A stretch of 64,000 bases of DNA, from positions 184,241-248,240 of the forward strand of contig JAVGVS010000298.1 in the NCBI GenBank assembly GCA_032718565.1, read 5' to 3'. Made by a program: the position numbers and the translations under genes. Source of the DNA: Distichodus sexfasciatus. Lineage: Eukaryota; Chordata; Actinopteri; Characiformes; Distichodontidae. The notes below the pieces were generated by a model that saw nothing but the letters and a program-made list of their open reading frames with translations, was not told the origin of the DNA and ran no database searches. This document shows positions 1 to 12,110 of this stretch, piece by piece (position 1 is the first letter of the stretch; every line of letters begins with the position of its first letter).

Positions 1-680
1 GGAGAAATCTGCCTTTGAAGTTGACTATCGCCGTAGCACTCACAGACGCTTGGTGCGGTCGCGGCTACGTTTGTATTTACGGTAGCCTACGCTGCATTCA
101 CAGCCACACGGATAGCCTACCTGCGTTAGGTTAACTGAACTCGGGAGACGGAGATGGATTCCGGAGAAATATCTTCACGCTAGTCAACCAGTGGATTAAC
201 CGTAAATACTGAAGTAGAGCGGTCAAAACACAAACTTTTAACATTCTGCTGGAATTGAATTCCTCACCTCAAGAAAGTCACGTTTTTAGGATGGAAAGGT
301 TAAGTTTTTCAGCTCATCACAACAATTTTAGTATAGACCTTCACTGTTTCAAAACACTAAAAACAAAATCAAAATTTCTTACATAACCCAACATAGCGCT
401 CGTTTTTCGGAAACCTCCGTTGGAGCAGCGACTGCTTTTGTATGGAGGTCCTATAGTTTTGCTCGTGAACGTTCACTGTGCTCAGAATTTTGGCACAAAT
501 AACGCCATACATTTTAATACAGAAGCGCGGACTACATAAAATCCCAGCTCGGACTTTGGACATGCCTGACACAAGCGCTACCCTTTCCAGCGTACAAGAA
601 GCGCGTCATCAAATATCGGCTAAAAATATCGGGAAAATTCAAGCTTCGGTCCGATGACGACGACTTTTAAAGACGGCAAG
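1..680. mobile_element. Truncated hAT-like repeat, second copy of 4247-4941
   Basis: Position 1 onward is nearly identical, with small indels, to 4247-4941 inside the complete element at 3489-4976. The match stops near 680, where both read AAAGACGGCAA and then diverge. The window edge cuts the copy. It lies in the BRF1 intron after exon 3. Confidence 0.8.
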
Positions 681-1170
681 CGTTGCGCGACAACGTTTTG
701 CTGTGGAGGTCACATTTCAGCGAAACTTACCTCTGGCGAATTCCATATGAACGCAGCGCTGGCAAGAATTGAATTTTATGCAGAAAGGTACCACCGAACA
801 CAGAAAATGGGTATATTGTGATATATAATGGGATATGATACTCGCGCTTGCTCGGGATGAGATTGTGATCATGTCGCTTTAGCCCTAAAGCGGTTTGCAG
901 ACTTTAAGCATTGGTAAGCTACGTTCAATGTTAGAAGTTATCAGGGCTTTCTTGTTCTACTAAAGTTTCATCTTTCTTCCAACTCTCTCTTTCTATGTCG
1001 AAAAAGTCTTTCCACGAACTTTAAACTCAGTAAGTGACTCACGTCTCCCTCACAAAACACTTCCAGTGAGGTCTGCGTGTCAGACAGAGAGAGCGCTTTC
1101 CCCGTGAAGGAGGAGGAGGAGGAAATCTCACAGAGAGGGGACACAACCTCCCTCAGGCTGTGACTAGCAT

Positions 1171-1191
1171 GCGAACACACACACACACACT
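1171..1191. repeat. (CA)n microsatellite
   Basis: A run of CA dinucleotides within the partial BRF1 intron. The small open frames across it on both strands are repeat artefacts. Confidence 0.8.
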
Positions 1192-1509
1192 CAGTCGGCA
1201 GAGTGACCGTGTTGGTGGGATTTACAGGCAGAAGCATAGATCCATAAACAGCGGTTTCTCACGAGAGGAGACAGTTAGTAGCGTCAATGGAAGCCAAATC
1301 GTCTCAATATCCTTCAGCTTTCACAGGCGCTGTGTGTTTTTAATACCAGTCTCTCCTCTTTTAGCACTCTCACAAGGCATCATTTGAACTAAACAGTTTG
1401 GAGCAAGTGGGGGTTAGGGGCCAAGCGGGGGCCCAATGCTGGTGGAGACGGAGGTGGGACACAGCTGGGTTAGAACCCGCAACCTCCCAGTGCATAGCTG
1501 AGCATTTCG

Positions 1510-1665
1510 TCGTCATTTACCGTCCGATACCGATAATCAGCAAAACGTATGATATCGACTCCTGATAATCGGTCAACCCTGATAATTAGGGAATTTTATG
1601 TCCGACACCGATATCGTAAATTTGGATATCCACCGATACCGATACAATAAAATAATGCTTTAAAA
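1510..1665. mobile_element. hAT-like MITE fragment (ATCGG-rich)
   Basis: A stretch with repeated CCGATA/ATCGG words (GATACCGATAATC, CACCGATACCGATAC). This word content is typical of the fish hAT-derived MITEs that recur in this window near 26.8, 31.6, 47.6, 51.4 and 58.4 kb. No complete termini were recognised. Confidence 0.5.
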
Positions 1666-1838
1666 TGTCTGAATACACGACTGAGATTATATGGATTTTA
1701 TTCTTCGCAGGAAATACTTGATTTAAATACTGTTTTTCCTATTAAAACAATGTAATAATTACACACATTTATTTAATAATTAATAATAATTATTTGAATT
1801 TAATTTAGAATTATTTGTTCTCACTGTTTGAATATATA

Positions 1839-2400
1839 CAGTACTGTGCAAAAGTTTTAGGCAGGTATGAAAAAAATGCCTTAAACAAAAAGAATGCTTT
1901 CAGAAATATAAATAATGATTGTTTATTTTATCAATTTACAAAATGCAAAGTGGCGAAGACAAAGAAAAATCTAAATCAAAATCAATATTTGGTGTTACTA
2001 CCTTTTGCCTTCAAGCCAGCGTAATTCTTCTAGGTACCTTGCACAAAGTCAGGGATTTTGTAGGATTATAAGGTCATTATATATTATTTTGTAGGATTAT
2101 AGTCATTATATTATTTGTAGGATTATAGGATTATAGAATCTGTGGTTGGTTCTCCAAGATGTTTGGAACAACCACCAGCCGAGTTCCTTCAAAACTTGTG
2201 CAAGTGTACCTAGAAGAATTGATGCTGTTTTGAAGGCAAAGGGTGGTCACACCAAATATTGATTTGATTTAGATTTCTCTTTTGTTCATTCACTACATTT
2301 TGTTGATTGATGAAAATAAATGATTAACACTTCCATTTTTGAAAGCATTCTTTGTTGACAACATTGATTCACACCTGCCTAAAACTTTTGCACAGCACTG
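1839..2400. mobile_element. Mariner-like MITE, full copy (family M1)
   Basis: Terminal inverted repeats read CAGTACTGTGCAAAAGTTTT at the left and the complement of AAAACTTTTGCACAGCACTG at the right. Both ends are flanked by TA, the Tc1/mariner target duplication. The interior carries direct copies of a GGATTATAG motif. Related copies are at 41675-42453, 49705-50060 and 53868-54323. It is non-autonomous: no transposase frame was found. Confidence 0.8.
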
Positions 2401-2540
2401 TAAATATTTCTTCTTTCTTATTGATTACACTATAACATTATAAAATATTTAAAAAAAAAAAGATCAACTGAAAATGAAATACTGAAGTTTGTCATTTTGA
2501 ACCAATTTGGCTTATAAAATGAGCTGCTTTTGCTCTACAA

Positions 2541-2640
2541 ACTACATTTCCCACAATCCTCTGCGCACCCCGGAGCCGCGTCACAATGAAGCGCTGGGCG
2601 CGCGTCCCAGAGCCGTTATCGCACCGAAACCGATCCACAT
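2541..2640. repeat. GC-richer repeat tail with ZNF143-like word
   Basis: ACTACATTTCCCACAATCCT resembles the ZNF143/SBS consensus. It is followed by CGCGTCACAATGAAGCGC. A related segment (GCGTCACAATAACGCG) lies at about 34799-34814 upstream of TMEM234, so this looks like part of a dispersed repeat rather than a unique promoter. Confidence 0.4.
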
Positions 2641-2989
2641 ATCAGATCGGTTACATCTCGACTTATAACTGGTTGAAAATTGTAAAATTATATATTATTT
2701 TTGATTGAAATTGTCAGAACTAAATCATTTCTTTTGTGCTTAGAGTACCAAAAAAAACAACCTTTCAGGTGTACAACCATCACATTTTTTTACATTACTC
2801 TTATGGGGAAAATGAACTTGGACTCCGACTTCTTTGGAATTTGAACCATCTTCCTGAACAGATTAAGTTATATACTGTACATATATATATATATAAACCG
2901 CCCTCTCCGCCGCCGCCGCCCCCCTCACCTTTACTCATCGACATCTCAGCCCCCTCCCCTCCTCATCCCTCACTTTCCCTATAGGATAC

Positions 2990-5900
2990 GTGGAGTTCCC
3001 TCGGTCCTGCAGACGAGGTAGAGGCAGGCGGCTATGACGTGTCCCGACCTGCGTCCTCGCGTCAGCCGCTTGTTCAGAGCCATCTTGTAGAAGTTGAAGG
3101 CGGTGTCCAGGCAGTGCTGGCTCATCTGCAGCTGGTGGCCCAGCTGGTTAATCTGACGCTTGGCTGTAAAACACAAACGTCAGAGCTGCGTTAAACACAA
3201 CAAATGCACATCTAGTCCAGGTTAAACACTGAGCACTTTTCAACAAGTTCTTAGCACAAGAAGCGTCAGCTTCTGTATTAGAATTTCAAAACGGTCAGTG
3301 CTTCCAGTTATGAGTGTTTACAGTTTAAAATCCCGACATCTAGCAAATCAGATCAGACGTTACTACAGAGCACAGAACGCTGACCGCTGAATAGGAGCTA
3401 AAGCAGAACATTCTTTATTTTATTTTATCAAGATATCAAAATACTGTATTATTGATACCAATAAATGGTCGACACCTACGTATTAAGTAGGGATGCACGA
3501 TACGGGGAACTATTGGCCGACGCCGATATTCGATGTCTTTCATGCCGATGTCGATAAATGAGGCAGGCAGAGACAAGTGTGTAAAGCCAAAATATTTTGC
3601 TCGCCGAAGTTCCACTGTGCGCTAAAGATTTTGCCACAAAAATAAAGACAACGAGTTCTAACATTTCTAACACAGCACCAAGTCAAGCGAGCGTGAAAGC
3701 AGAGTGGAGCGGAGCGAGGGTGGAGCATTTCCAGCGTAGTGCACAACATTTTAAGAAAAAGTCGCTTCCCGTCCTACGTAGTGTACCAAGTAAAATAGGG
3801 CGCGTGTGACACTCCATGTGCCCTACCTAGTGCACAGAGAGCCGTTAAGCTACAACCCTGGTTATTTCCTGAGGTGCATACTACCACATAGAAAAGAATG
3901 ACAAGCAACTTACCTACCATACTACAAAGTACGGTAGTACGCGGCTCGGGACACAGCCCATGTGCGAGCTCACATTTGATAAGTGACGCCAACAATTTAG
4001 GTAATTGTAAATAATAAATAAGCACATAATTCTCGCGTGTGCAGGCAGAGTGTGTAAAGATACGTGACCCTCCACGGCAAAACCAGTCGCTTGTCGCAAA
4101 TTTTCAAAATTGAGTTATTATGTTTTCGTGAAAGAGCATAAATCAACTTTCAAAACGATACCCATATCGACTCAATCGGACGACATATGACTGAGATATC
4201 AACATTCAAAGGAGTCGGGTTTCTCCTGTCACGCCAAGTGAGAAACGGAGAAATCTGCCTTTGAAGTTGACTATCGCCGTAGCACTCACAGACGCTTGGT
4301 GCGGTCGCGGCTACGTTTGCATTTACGGTAGCCTACGCTGCATTCACAGCCACACGGATAGCCTACCTGCGTTAGGTTAACTGAACTCGGGAGACGGAGA
4401 TGGATTCCGGAGAAATATCTTCACGCTAGTCAACCAGTGGATTAACCGTAAATACTGAAGTAGAGCGGTCAAAACACAAACTTTTAACATTCTGCTGGAA
4501 TTGAATTCCTCACCTCAAGAAAGTCACGATTTTAGGATGGAAAGGGTTTTCAGCCAAATTTATTCACAACAGTACAGTATAGACCTTCCACTGTTTCAAA
4601 ACACTAAAAACTAAAAATCCAAAATTTTACCCCACACAACATAAACGCTCGTTTTTCTCGGAAACCTCCGTTGCGACAAGCGACTGCTTTTGCCGTGGAG
4701 GGTCACATATGAGATTTTGCTGGTGAACGTTCCACTGTATTCTCAGAATTTTGGCACAAAATAACGCCATACATTTTAATACAGAAGGCGCGGACCACAT
4801 AAAATCCCAGCTCATACTTTGGACATGCCTGACACAAGCACTACCTTTTCCAGCGTACAAGAAGCGCGTCATCAAATATCGGCTAAAAATATCGGGAAAA
4901 TCCAAGCTTCGGTCCGATGACGACGACTTTAAAGACGGCAATTATCGTTCGATTCTGATTTTACCGTGCATCCCTAGTATCATAGTTTCATACTGTAAGC
5001 TCAACATATGTGAGTCACCCGAAATAAACCTGCTTTGCTCTTTGTTCTTGAGCCGTACTGTTTTGCCTCCCCTCAGTAGGAGCTCCTCTGTTACCACAGT
5101 GTGGGAGTGAGAGAGACGCAGAGCAGAGCAGAGCAGAGCAGAGCAGAGCAGAGCAGAGCAGGACCGGGAGGGAAATCTGGAGCGTTTTAACAAACTCCCA
5201 ACTATACAGAGCGCTCCTGTTCTCACACACACACACACACACTATAAATCTCAATGCAGTCTGGCTTCTTAAATCACACACACACTCACAGCATAGATTC
5301 AGAGTCAAAAAAAGAAACCTCTGTACTTCTGCCCATAACTTTGGCAAAGACAGATTTTCAACATTCTTTCACTGTGTCTTTCAAAACTGACTTTCCAACA
5401 AAGTGATTATTATACTGCTCACCACACGAGACACTCTAGCTACCGGTAGGGCTGCGCGATACGACCAAAATCTCATATCCCGATTACCATATTCATCATA
5501 ACACATGTTCTGTGACTTCAGTGGAACTTTTGGAAGCAAAATCTCATGTCTACGTGCGCTCAACTCAGCCTACAAGCACCTGAAACACTCTCCGCACTCT
5601 TATGGAACGCCAACGGTGCCACAACGTGCAAAATTGACAGTAAAACACTTTTTATGTCGTTTTATTTGGTAAAAATGTGTTTCTACAAAATACCTCCAGG
5701 ATTTCACGGCCTATTCTGAGATGCCTGATTTTGCGGCAGCTTTTCAAAAAAATTATGGTAAAAGTTGCTGTGTTTTTAGGCGTTTTGTTGCCATAAAGTT
5801 GCAGGAGCAATGAGCGATTTTTCTCCCTTTATAATGATTCTTTAACAATGAATTTAAATGAGGGGAACAAAACCACTATTATTTTTATTAACCATTAATC

Positions 5901-8900
5901 ATCGAGTGATTTTTGAATGTAAATGTGAGGCGTTTTTAATCACACGTTTCCTGCGTCTTCTAAACGCAACAAGGAAGTGACTTTGCTGACATATGGCTCA
6001 ACGTTTTGCGGGAAATGGCAATGATTGGTCAAAAATTGCGGGAAAAGTTGCAGTAATTGGTCAAAATTGCCTGGTAGTAATGAATTTGTGGGGATTGGCT
6101 GAATTTGTGTTAAAAGTTGCGATCTCAACATCTCGAAATCCTGGAGAGGTCTGTCCAATCCTGGAGGGTCTTTTTAACGCTGCGAAAACAGATTTTTGCG
6201 GCTCTCCAGTGCCTTGTGGTCAAACCCCACTTTTAAGTTGTGAAATGTCTGTAAAAGGCGGCACTTTTTACGGCGCTCTAGTGAGGTGGCTTTAAGGCGA
6301 ACTGTGGCACGCTTGGCTTTCCGTAGACCTGAGCGCGGGGACAGGGAGATCGGAGCGTTTTGAACGCACGTGTAGGCAGAGTTGAGCACAGACACCAGAT
6401 TTTGCTCGTGAAAGTTCCACGGCATGCTCAGAATTAAGACACAAATTTTATGCCACAGTATTCCGTGTGCCTACATCCACGTGCCGTGGTGACTACTGCA
6501 AGCCCTCACCCACACCATGACAAAACAGTGTATGTTGCAAAACGAGTATAATATGAAACGACAGACGCTGTAATTTCATCATCTGATATATTTCGTCATA
6601 TCGCACAGCCCTAAGATTAACACTCCTAGTAAACACACGTTCAAGGTGTGGTGGTGTGCAACGTAGTCATCACTTTATTGCAAGAGGGGCAGAGCGTAAC
6701 GGGGAGCATAACGGTCAGGGAGTTGGTGCCGTGATCGGAAGGTCGCCGGTTCGAGTTCTGGACGTGTTGTGTGCTGTGCTGTGTTCAATAATCACTCACT
6801 TTTATGTCATTTTAATGAAACTGTGAAAGAATTCTGAAAAGCGCTCAACTTTTGTCAAAATGGGTACAGAGGTCACCCTTTTTTGACTCCCTATGTAGAG
6901 CAAAGGAGGTGCACCATATGCTCACTCTTTTACACTCTCTCCCTTTCTCTCACACACCCTTACACACACACACACGTCTGTCGGACCACAATGATTCATA
7001 CATTGCCACATAAAGACAGAGCGAGGCCCACAAACTTGCCCCTTACTTTCCTCCAGAAAACGCATGAGCAATTCCTCTTAAACAAAACAGTGTGTGTGTC
7101 TCTCACACACACACACACCTCAGGCTCCCCACTTCCCACATGACGGGACACACCTCTCTCCAAAAAAGCCCTCTCTGCTGTGACACACCAAAGCTTCAGG
7201 ACGTCTCAACTAAAGTTCTCATGAAAGACTCACACAGAGAAGCGGCTCGTTTTGTCACTCGGCATGTGGAATGAGCCAGCTGTGATTCAGCACCACGTCT
7301 GGAACACGGGGAGCTCTGAGGAATACATCTTTATTAATCTTTAAAAAACTAGGGTCAGGAAATACATCGAGCGACTCGATATGTATGAGAATTTTTTATC
7401 GTGTAAAAATAAAAATGTGACTGCGATCTGCCGTAACGAGTCGGAAGTCCGCGTTCTATTTATTTAGATACGGGCCGATTATGTTGAAAAACATCAAAAA
7501 TATCGATTTTTCTTTTTTGGTCTTATATGAAAGAAAAGGTCTTCAAAATTAATCTGGTCTCCAAAAAAGAAAAATCGATATTTTTGATGTTTTTCAACAT
7601 AATCGGCCCATATCTAAATAAATAGAACGCCGACTTCCGACTCATTACGGCAGATCGGGTCACAAATATCGAAATATATTTTCTAGGTTCCCCCAAAACG
7701 CTGTTCGTAGTGAGTAGTTGTTGCCATAGAGGCACAATAATTCTTGTATCATTCATTTTTCACATTAAAACCAAAACTCTGATTACAAAAACAAACAGGA
7801 AAATCCCAAAAAATAGTTTTCAAACCCAGAGAAATATGTAGTGTATATTTTAGGGGTGTGATGAGACACTCAGCTCACAAGACGAGACGAGATGAGATTT
7901 GAAGACTATTTTGTAGAAAGTTTAGATGATGAAACGTATGAGTGGAACGTGGACTGAAAGACATCAAAAGTTGCGATAAAGTTGCGGAAAAAGGTGCGAG
8001 TTTGTCCCGCTTTATAATGATTCTTTAACAATTAATTAAAATGAAGAGAACAAAGACTTTTTATTAATCATTTTTGAAGGTAAATGTGAGGCGTTTTTAT
8101 CACACGTTTCCTGCATCTTCTAAACGTAACAAGGAAGTGAGAGTTTGTTGACGTATGGCTCCATATTTGGCGGGACATGACAACGATTGGTCAAAAATTG
8201 CAGAAATGTTACAGTAATTGGTCAAAATTACACGCCAGTAATGAATTCACGGGGACTGACTGAATTTGAGCTGATAGTTGCGATCGCAACATCACGATAT
8301 CCTGGAGGGTCTGACATAGTGCATAAAGAGACTGGATTTTGCTGTAAATAATGCTGTATTTTGCAAGATATAAAATATCAGCACGTTTTAAAGTCACAAG
8401 ATCGTGTCATAATTAGTGAGAATTCGGTGTCGCTCCTGAAGAACCGTATCGGTTAACCTCTAGTTATTTGGTATTTAACATGGCTGGTTAAACTGACAGG
8501 ATAATAAATAATGTGTGATTGTGATGGCCCTGCACTCACCGTTCTGTAAAGTATGCGCTCTCGACTCTGTTCCCATCCCGGTATAGTTGCCGCCCAGAGA
8601 CGGTGCATTGCTGATAGCTGCAGGAGGAGATAAAAACGCACATAAATCACCACATTACAGCCATAAAAACCCTTCTGTTCTGTCTTAATTATATTAGATT
8701 ATTAAAAAATTTTTTAAAGGCATTAAAAATGATACCTTTTACACTTTATATTCTATATATTATAACTTCTATACGTTTTTATTACTTTGTGACTCCTGTT
8801 TGTCAAAAGCTATTTATACATTAATTTTACGTATTTATTAATAATTTGTCTGGTAGTAAAATTTATAAAGATAAACTACTCCCTCTAGTGGATAACATCC

Positions 8901-10374
8901 TGTGTTGCGCTTCCGTGTATGAGCGTTTAATGTTTTCTTACAGAGATTTATACCAATATTTCAGTTTTATAGAACATTCATTCATTCATTATCTAAACTG
9001 CTTAATCCCAACTGGGGGACCGGAGAACTACTGGCGCAAGGCGGGGAACAACAAAAATCACAAAGCATTGAACCCTGCAGTGAACAACCTAAATGATGGA
9101 CAATACAGTTTTTCCCACATTAAAAACATTATACCGGATGGCTTTATGTTTCATATTTCTGGGTATTTAAACACGTTTTTTGTGCAGGGTTTAACATCTC
9201 CAGGTCAAAAACAGCACAAACCACCAAAAAAGGTGATATTTTTGCTATTCAGGGTTTAATTCCAACTCTGGGTTAAATAACAGATGATAAAGAATATGGT
9301 GCAGAGATACAGTTAATACATTTTTAATTGTTTAACGATAAGCCACACGACTCCCGCTGGAGGGCAGAGTACATGAACAAAATATGAGATACTCCACAAC
9401 TCACTTTTAAAAGCATGTCCCATTCAACAGATCAACAAGAGCAAACACAACACCACCTGCTGGTCATTAGGGTTTAGTGCAAACATTTTTAGTTTTGTTA
9501 CCTGTTTTGTCCTTTTTTTTAAGGTTTGATCACTGCTAAAGGGTGATAAATAATCACTCATTTTTCAGTAAAGCAATTTTTACATTTTGCATGCAAGGTC
9601 AGAGCTTAAAACTCAGATTTTAGTGTATTTACCAAATATTGTTAATCATATATTTAGCAAATATTGCAATTCAAAATTAACATTCGTATTACATTCGAAG
9701 GACATGCTTGTTCCTCTATTGAGTATTTATAAATTATTTTATATAACAGATGAATTACATATAATAATCAACAAAGGCATGCATGTGCCTATACTGAGTA
9801 TTTTAAAAAATTACATAATAAAATAATTAAATTAAATAATTAAAAAGGCTGATGCTATGATAAGAATTTTTAAATCATTTTATATAAAATAACTTAATTA
9901 AAATATTTTATATGTATTTCGATATAGATACGCTGTAGTAGTTTTCAATGGAATAAATTAAGCTCAAGGGTGTCTTTTCTAAAGCAAATATACTTTAACA
10001 TAAGTTAATTTACTTTCAGTCATTTTCTGCCCACTCACTTATCAGAAAAAGAAGACAAGTGCGGGATGCTTGCATTTCTCTGCCTAGTTCTAAACGCTAA
10101 ATTATTTATATATAAACAGGTGAAGGTTAATTAAAGTACAATAAATTATACAGTCAAGTTTAAAAAGTTAACTGACGTGAATGTGACATTTCTCACCATC
10201 TGAGGACACAAACTGTCCGGCCGCAGACGTTGCTCCGCCGCCTGTCTCCACAAAGGTTACCTCGGAGACGATGATGTTGTCCTCCAGCACGGAGCCGCAG
10301 CCCATACACACGGCAACGCCGCGGGCCTGGTCCACGTCGACATCCGTCCCACCGCATGTCTTACACCTCCGCAT
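2990..10374 (-). CDS. brf1: BRF1, TFIIIB 90 kDa subunit (5' part, coding exons 1-3)
   Basis: BRF1 is the TFIIB-related subunit of TFIIIB, which recruits RNA polymerase III to tRNA and 5S genes in the nucleus. Three exons are seen: 10374-10197, 8617-8540 and 3163-2990, all joined in phase 1. Exon 1 encodes a zinc ribbon with C4-X2-C7 and C23-X2-C26, followed by the conserved stretch VLEDNIIVSEV. Exon 2 encodes a segment ending SRAHTLQN. Exon 3 starts the first cyclin-like repeat (QHCLDTAFNF, then HVIAACLYLVCRTEGTP). The start ATG is preceded by CACC, a good Kozak context, and lies directly before the zinc ribbon. Donors 1 and 2 are GTGAG. The exon 3 donor is weaker (C/GTATCC), but its phase fits the His that follows GTP in human BRF1. 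The second cyclin repeat and C-terminal domain are absent and must lie beyond position 1. Identity is very secure. Confidence 0.95.
3489..4976. mobile_element. hAT-like MITE with AGGGATGCACG termini
   Basis: The left end reads AGGGATGCACGATACGG and the right end reads ACCGTGCATCCCT, so the termini are inverted. The interior is rich in ATCGG words and includes the segment repeated at 1-680. No transposase open frame was found, so it is a non-autonomous element. It lies in BRF1 intron 2. Confidence 0.7.
5117..5161. repeat. (GCAGA)n microsatellite, about nine units
   Basis: Perfect tandem pentamers of GCAGA. The long minus-strand frame across it (poly LCSAL) is an artefact of the repeat. A short CA run lies at about 5223-5242. 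Confidence 0.85.
5447..6613. mobile_element. MITE with TAGGGCTG.GCGATA termini, carrying a nested element
   Basis: The left end, TAGGGCTGCGCGATACG, is the inverted complement of the right end, CATATCGCACAGCCCTA. A family D element (5695-6165) sits inside. Single ends of the same family appear near 40350-40372 and 48988-49012. Confidence 0.65.
5695..6165. mobile_element. Family D MITE, copy 1 (nested)
   Basis: Bounded by TCCAGGATTTCACGG and by GAAATCCTGGAG, which are imperfect inverted termini. The core contains TTTGGTCAAAA-like and ACGTTTCCTGC words that recur in copies at 7960-8315 and 24829-25297. No coding content was found. Confidence 0.65.
6692..6806 (+). mobile_element. tRNA-derived SINE (family S1), short copy
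   Basis: The head has an A-box-like ATAACGGTCAGGGAG and a B-box-like GGTTCGAGTTCTG. The tail reads GTGTGCTGTGCTGTGTTC and then ATAATCACTCACTTTTA. This family recurs at least eight more times in the window. The central part is deleted here. Confidence 0.65.
7417..7663. repeat. Near-perfect hairpin palindrome, arms about 104 bp
   Basis: 7417-7520 is the inverted complement of 7561-7663 with only a few mismatches. The spacer is about 40 bp. The transcribed strand would form a long hairpin. It is likely a fold-back MITE within BRF1 intron 2. Confidence 0.85.
7960..8315. mobile_element. Family D MITE, copy 2
   Basis: Diverged copy of 5695-6165 (shared TATAATGATTCTTTAACAAT, ACACGTTTCCTGC and GTTGCGATCGCAACATC words). 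It may be nested in a second element starting near 7855 (GGGGTGTGATGAGACACTC). Confidence 0.6.
8970..9070 (-). mobile_element. GAATGAATG-tailed repeat fragment
   Basis: CATTCATTCATTATCTAAACTGCTTAATCCC resembles the complement of a common fish repeat 3' tail (GCGGTT...GATGAATGAATGAA). Related tails lie at 10735-10775 and 20930-21030 on plus, and a GATG-tailed one at 55026-55150 on minus. The rest of BRF1 intron 1 (to 10196) is AT-rich with no gene seen. Confidence 0.45.
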
Positions 10375-10450
10375 GGTGACGGCCGTGCACGAGATGAAAC
10401 GACAGACAGAACAAATTGGAGGCCTGGCGAAAGAAGAGAGAAGGAGTAAG
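10375..10450 (-). promoter_or_regulatory. BRF1 5' leader / start context
   Basis: On the minus strand, immediately upstream of the BRF1 ATG, there is a short pyrimidine-rich leader ending GTCACC before the ATG. No TATA box is evident close by. The leader could begin here, or further upstream at the CpG-rich patch near 11.5 kb with a non-coding first exon. The sequence alone does not decide between these. Confidence 0.35.
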
Positions 10451-10734
10451 AAATAAATATCACAAGGCGTACAGCAAGGCCTCAACCACTCAGAAAAACA
10501 CCACACGGACTGTAAGATATCATTTTCAGGACGACATTCACCAAATGAAACGTATAAATGGCGTAAACAGAGGTTTATATAAATATAAGAATGTGCATGG
10601 CTATGCTGCTGAGATGATAAAGCTCATATTGGTCTTCAAGCATCACCATCCAGCCAGGGAGGCAAGGACTTACTCAACAAGACTAAAAAGCAACATCATG
10701 CAAAATATAACGCAATATTATTAACAACATCACA

Positions 10735-10778
10735 ACCTGGACGTGGATAAGCGGATGAGAATGAATGAATGAATGAAC
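10735..10778 (+). repeat. GATAAGCGGATGAGAATGAATG tail
   Basis: Short 3'-tail remnant ending in GAATGAATGAATG. This is the same class as at 20930-21030. Only the tail is recognisable. Confidence 0.4.
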
Positions 10779-10819
10779 CATTTTAAAGTATATCGAGACA
10801 TTATATATTAATGAATTAA

Positions 10820-11008
10820 GCAGTGCTGTGCATAAGTCTTGAGTCGTTCCTCATTTCTTTATATTTTGTTGGAAAATATGAAAATTGGCAGTGATTTATT
10901 GAAACAGGGCCAAAGGTATATACAAATACTATTCCTTTAGACCAAATAATTGTTTGGCAGCAAAATATGAATATGATGGGTGATTCAAGATTTTGCACAG
11001 TACTGTAC
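10820..11008. mobile_element. Mariner-like MITE, short diverged family
   Basis: The left end, CAGTGCTGTGCATAAGTC, and the right end, GATTTTGCACAGTACTGTA, are inverted termini related to family M1, but the interior is different (about 190 bp). Confidence 0.55.
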
Positions 11009-11439
11009 ATGCACAGTGTATTAACATTAATTTTGTTATACAAAAACAGCCATAAACTGTATATCACAATCTATAATCTGGATAGATGACAAATGCATTT
11101 TGTATCCATCATAGCTTTAAAAACTAGACCAACATCTTTAAGGGACTTACGATAAAAACCTAAACACTACAATTAAAGCAGCTGTAAGAAAGTAAGTCAT
11201 TTTAAGTTAGTTATTGATTATACCGAAATACATTTTGATTATGAATATATTTTTGTGACCTTTGGGACGGGCTCGGTCGTGACGTGGCAAAGCAGTTGAA
11301 GTGGACTTTAAAGGAACGCTGCAACAAATGTACGTGTTTATATTTAATTTACTGCTTAAATTCCCCCAATTTACATAGGTGAGGAGATATAATAAAATAT
11401 TAAACATAAAAATAAATACATAAGAAAACAAATACCTTC

Positions 11440-11725
11440 AGAAGCGCCTCAGATCCGTGAGAAACGCGTGTACACGCGCGCGTGTGCAAACAGGAAATGT
11501 CTTTAACGATATCTTCAGACAAAAAGAAACTCAAAAACTTTAATTTAACACTTTTCAGAAAAACACGAAATATTTCGTTATAAATGTCACGCCGTTATCT
11601 TGAAGAGTCTCGCGCGTAACGAAAACATCACAGCTGCACGTGGAGAGAAACGGCGTGAGACCCGGACCGTACCAAAAAGACGCCGGGACCCGGGGGGAGA
11701 GCAGGGGGGGTTTTAATTTGACGCG
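11440..11725. promoter_or_regulatory. CpG-rich patch upstream of BRF1, candidate promoter
   Basis: This short stretch has many CpGs (including alternating CG near 11466-11484 and CCGGGACCCGGG near 11683-11694) in otherwise AT-rich sequence. It also has CACGTG at about 11638-11643. It sits about 1.1 kb upstream of the BRF1 ATG, so it could be the promoter or an untranslated first exon of that gene. This is inference from composition and position only. Confidence 0.3.
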
Positions 11726-12042
11726 ATCGGTGAATATCTGCATTTTTATACGTTTTACTAAAACACGTGTTAAATTATTAACTCAAGTAGTATTAAAGAC
11801 TGACAGATTGTAATGTATAGGATAAATTTAGTGACTGCTTTAATTGATAAAACGTTCTTTTAAATCCCCCTTTCCGTGGTGGTAGGGCCCGTGAACTCTG
11901 CATTGCTGACGTAACGCGTGACAAAATTTATAGTGTCATTCAAACTGATTATCGAAAGTAGTTGATTTATATTACGCAAGATTACAGATATGACATCAGT
12001 ACACACTTTGTTTGCATTTAAAGACAATGCTTAAGACATGCA

Positions 12043-12060
12043 ATATAATAATAATAATAA

Positions 12061-12110
<50 letters not shown>
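12043..12110. repeat. (AAT)n microsatellite
   Basis: About 22 AAT/ATA units. The minus-strand poly-Leu/poly-Tyr frame here is an artefact. Around it (11.75-12.68 kb) I see only AT-rich sequence without a gene. Confidence 0.9.

Noticed and set aside
1..2989. Search for BRF1 exon 4 (continuation of the first cyclin repeat)
   Set aside because: No matching frame on the minus strand. It must lie off the left edge.
5015..5347. 110-codon minus-strand frame with LLCSALLCSAL repeats
   Set aside because: It is produced by the (GCAGA)n and CA microsatellites. There is no domain and no splice context.
10257..10463. Alternative frames across BRF1 exon 1 on both strands
   Set aside because: Only the frame with the C4/C7/C23/C26 zinc ribbon matches BRF1. 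The others are shadows.
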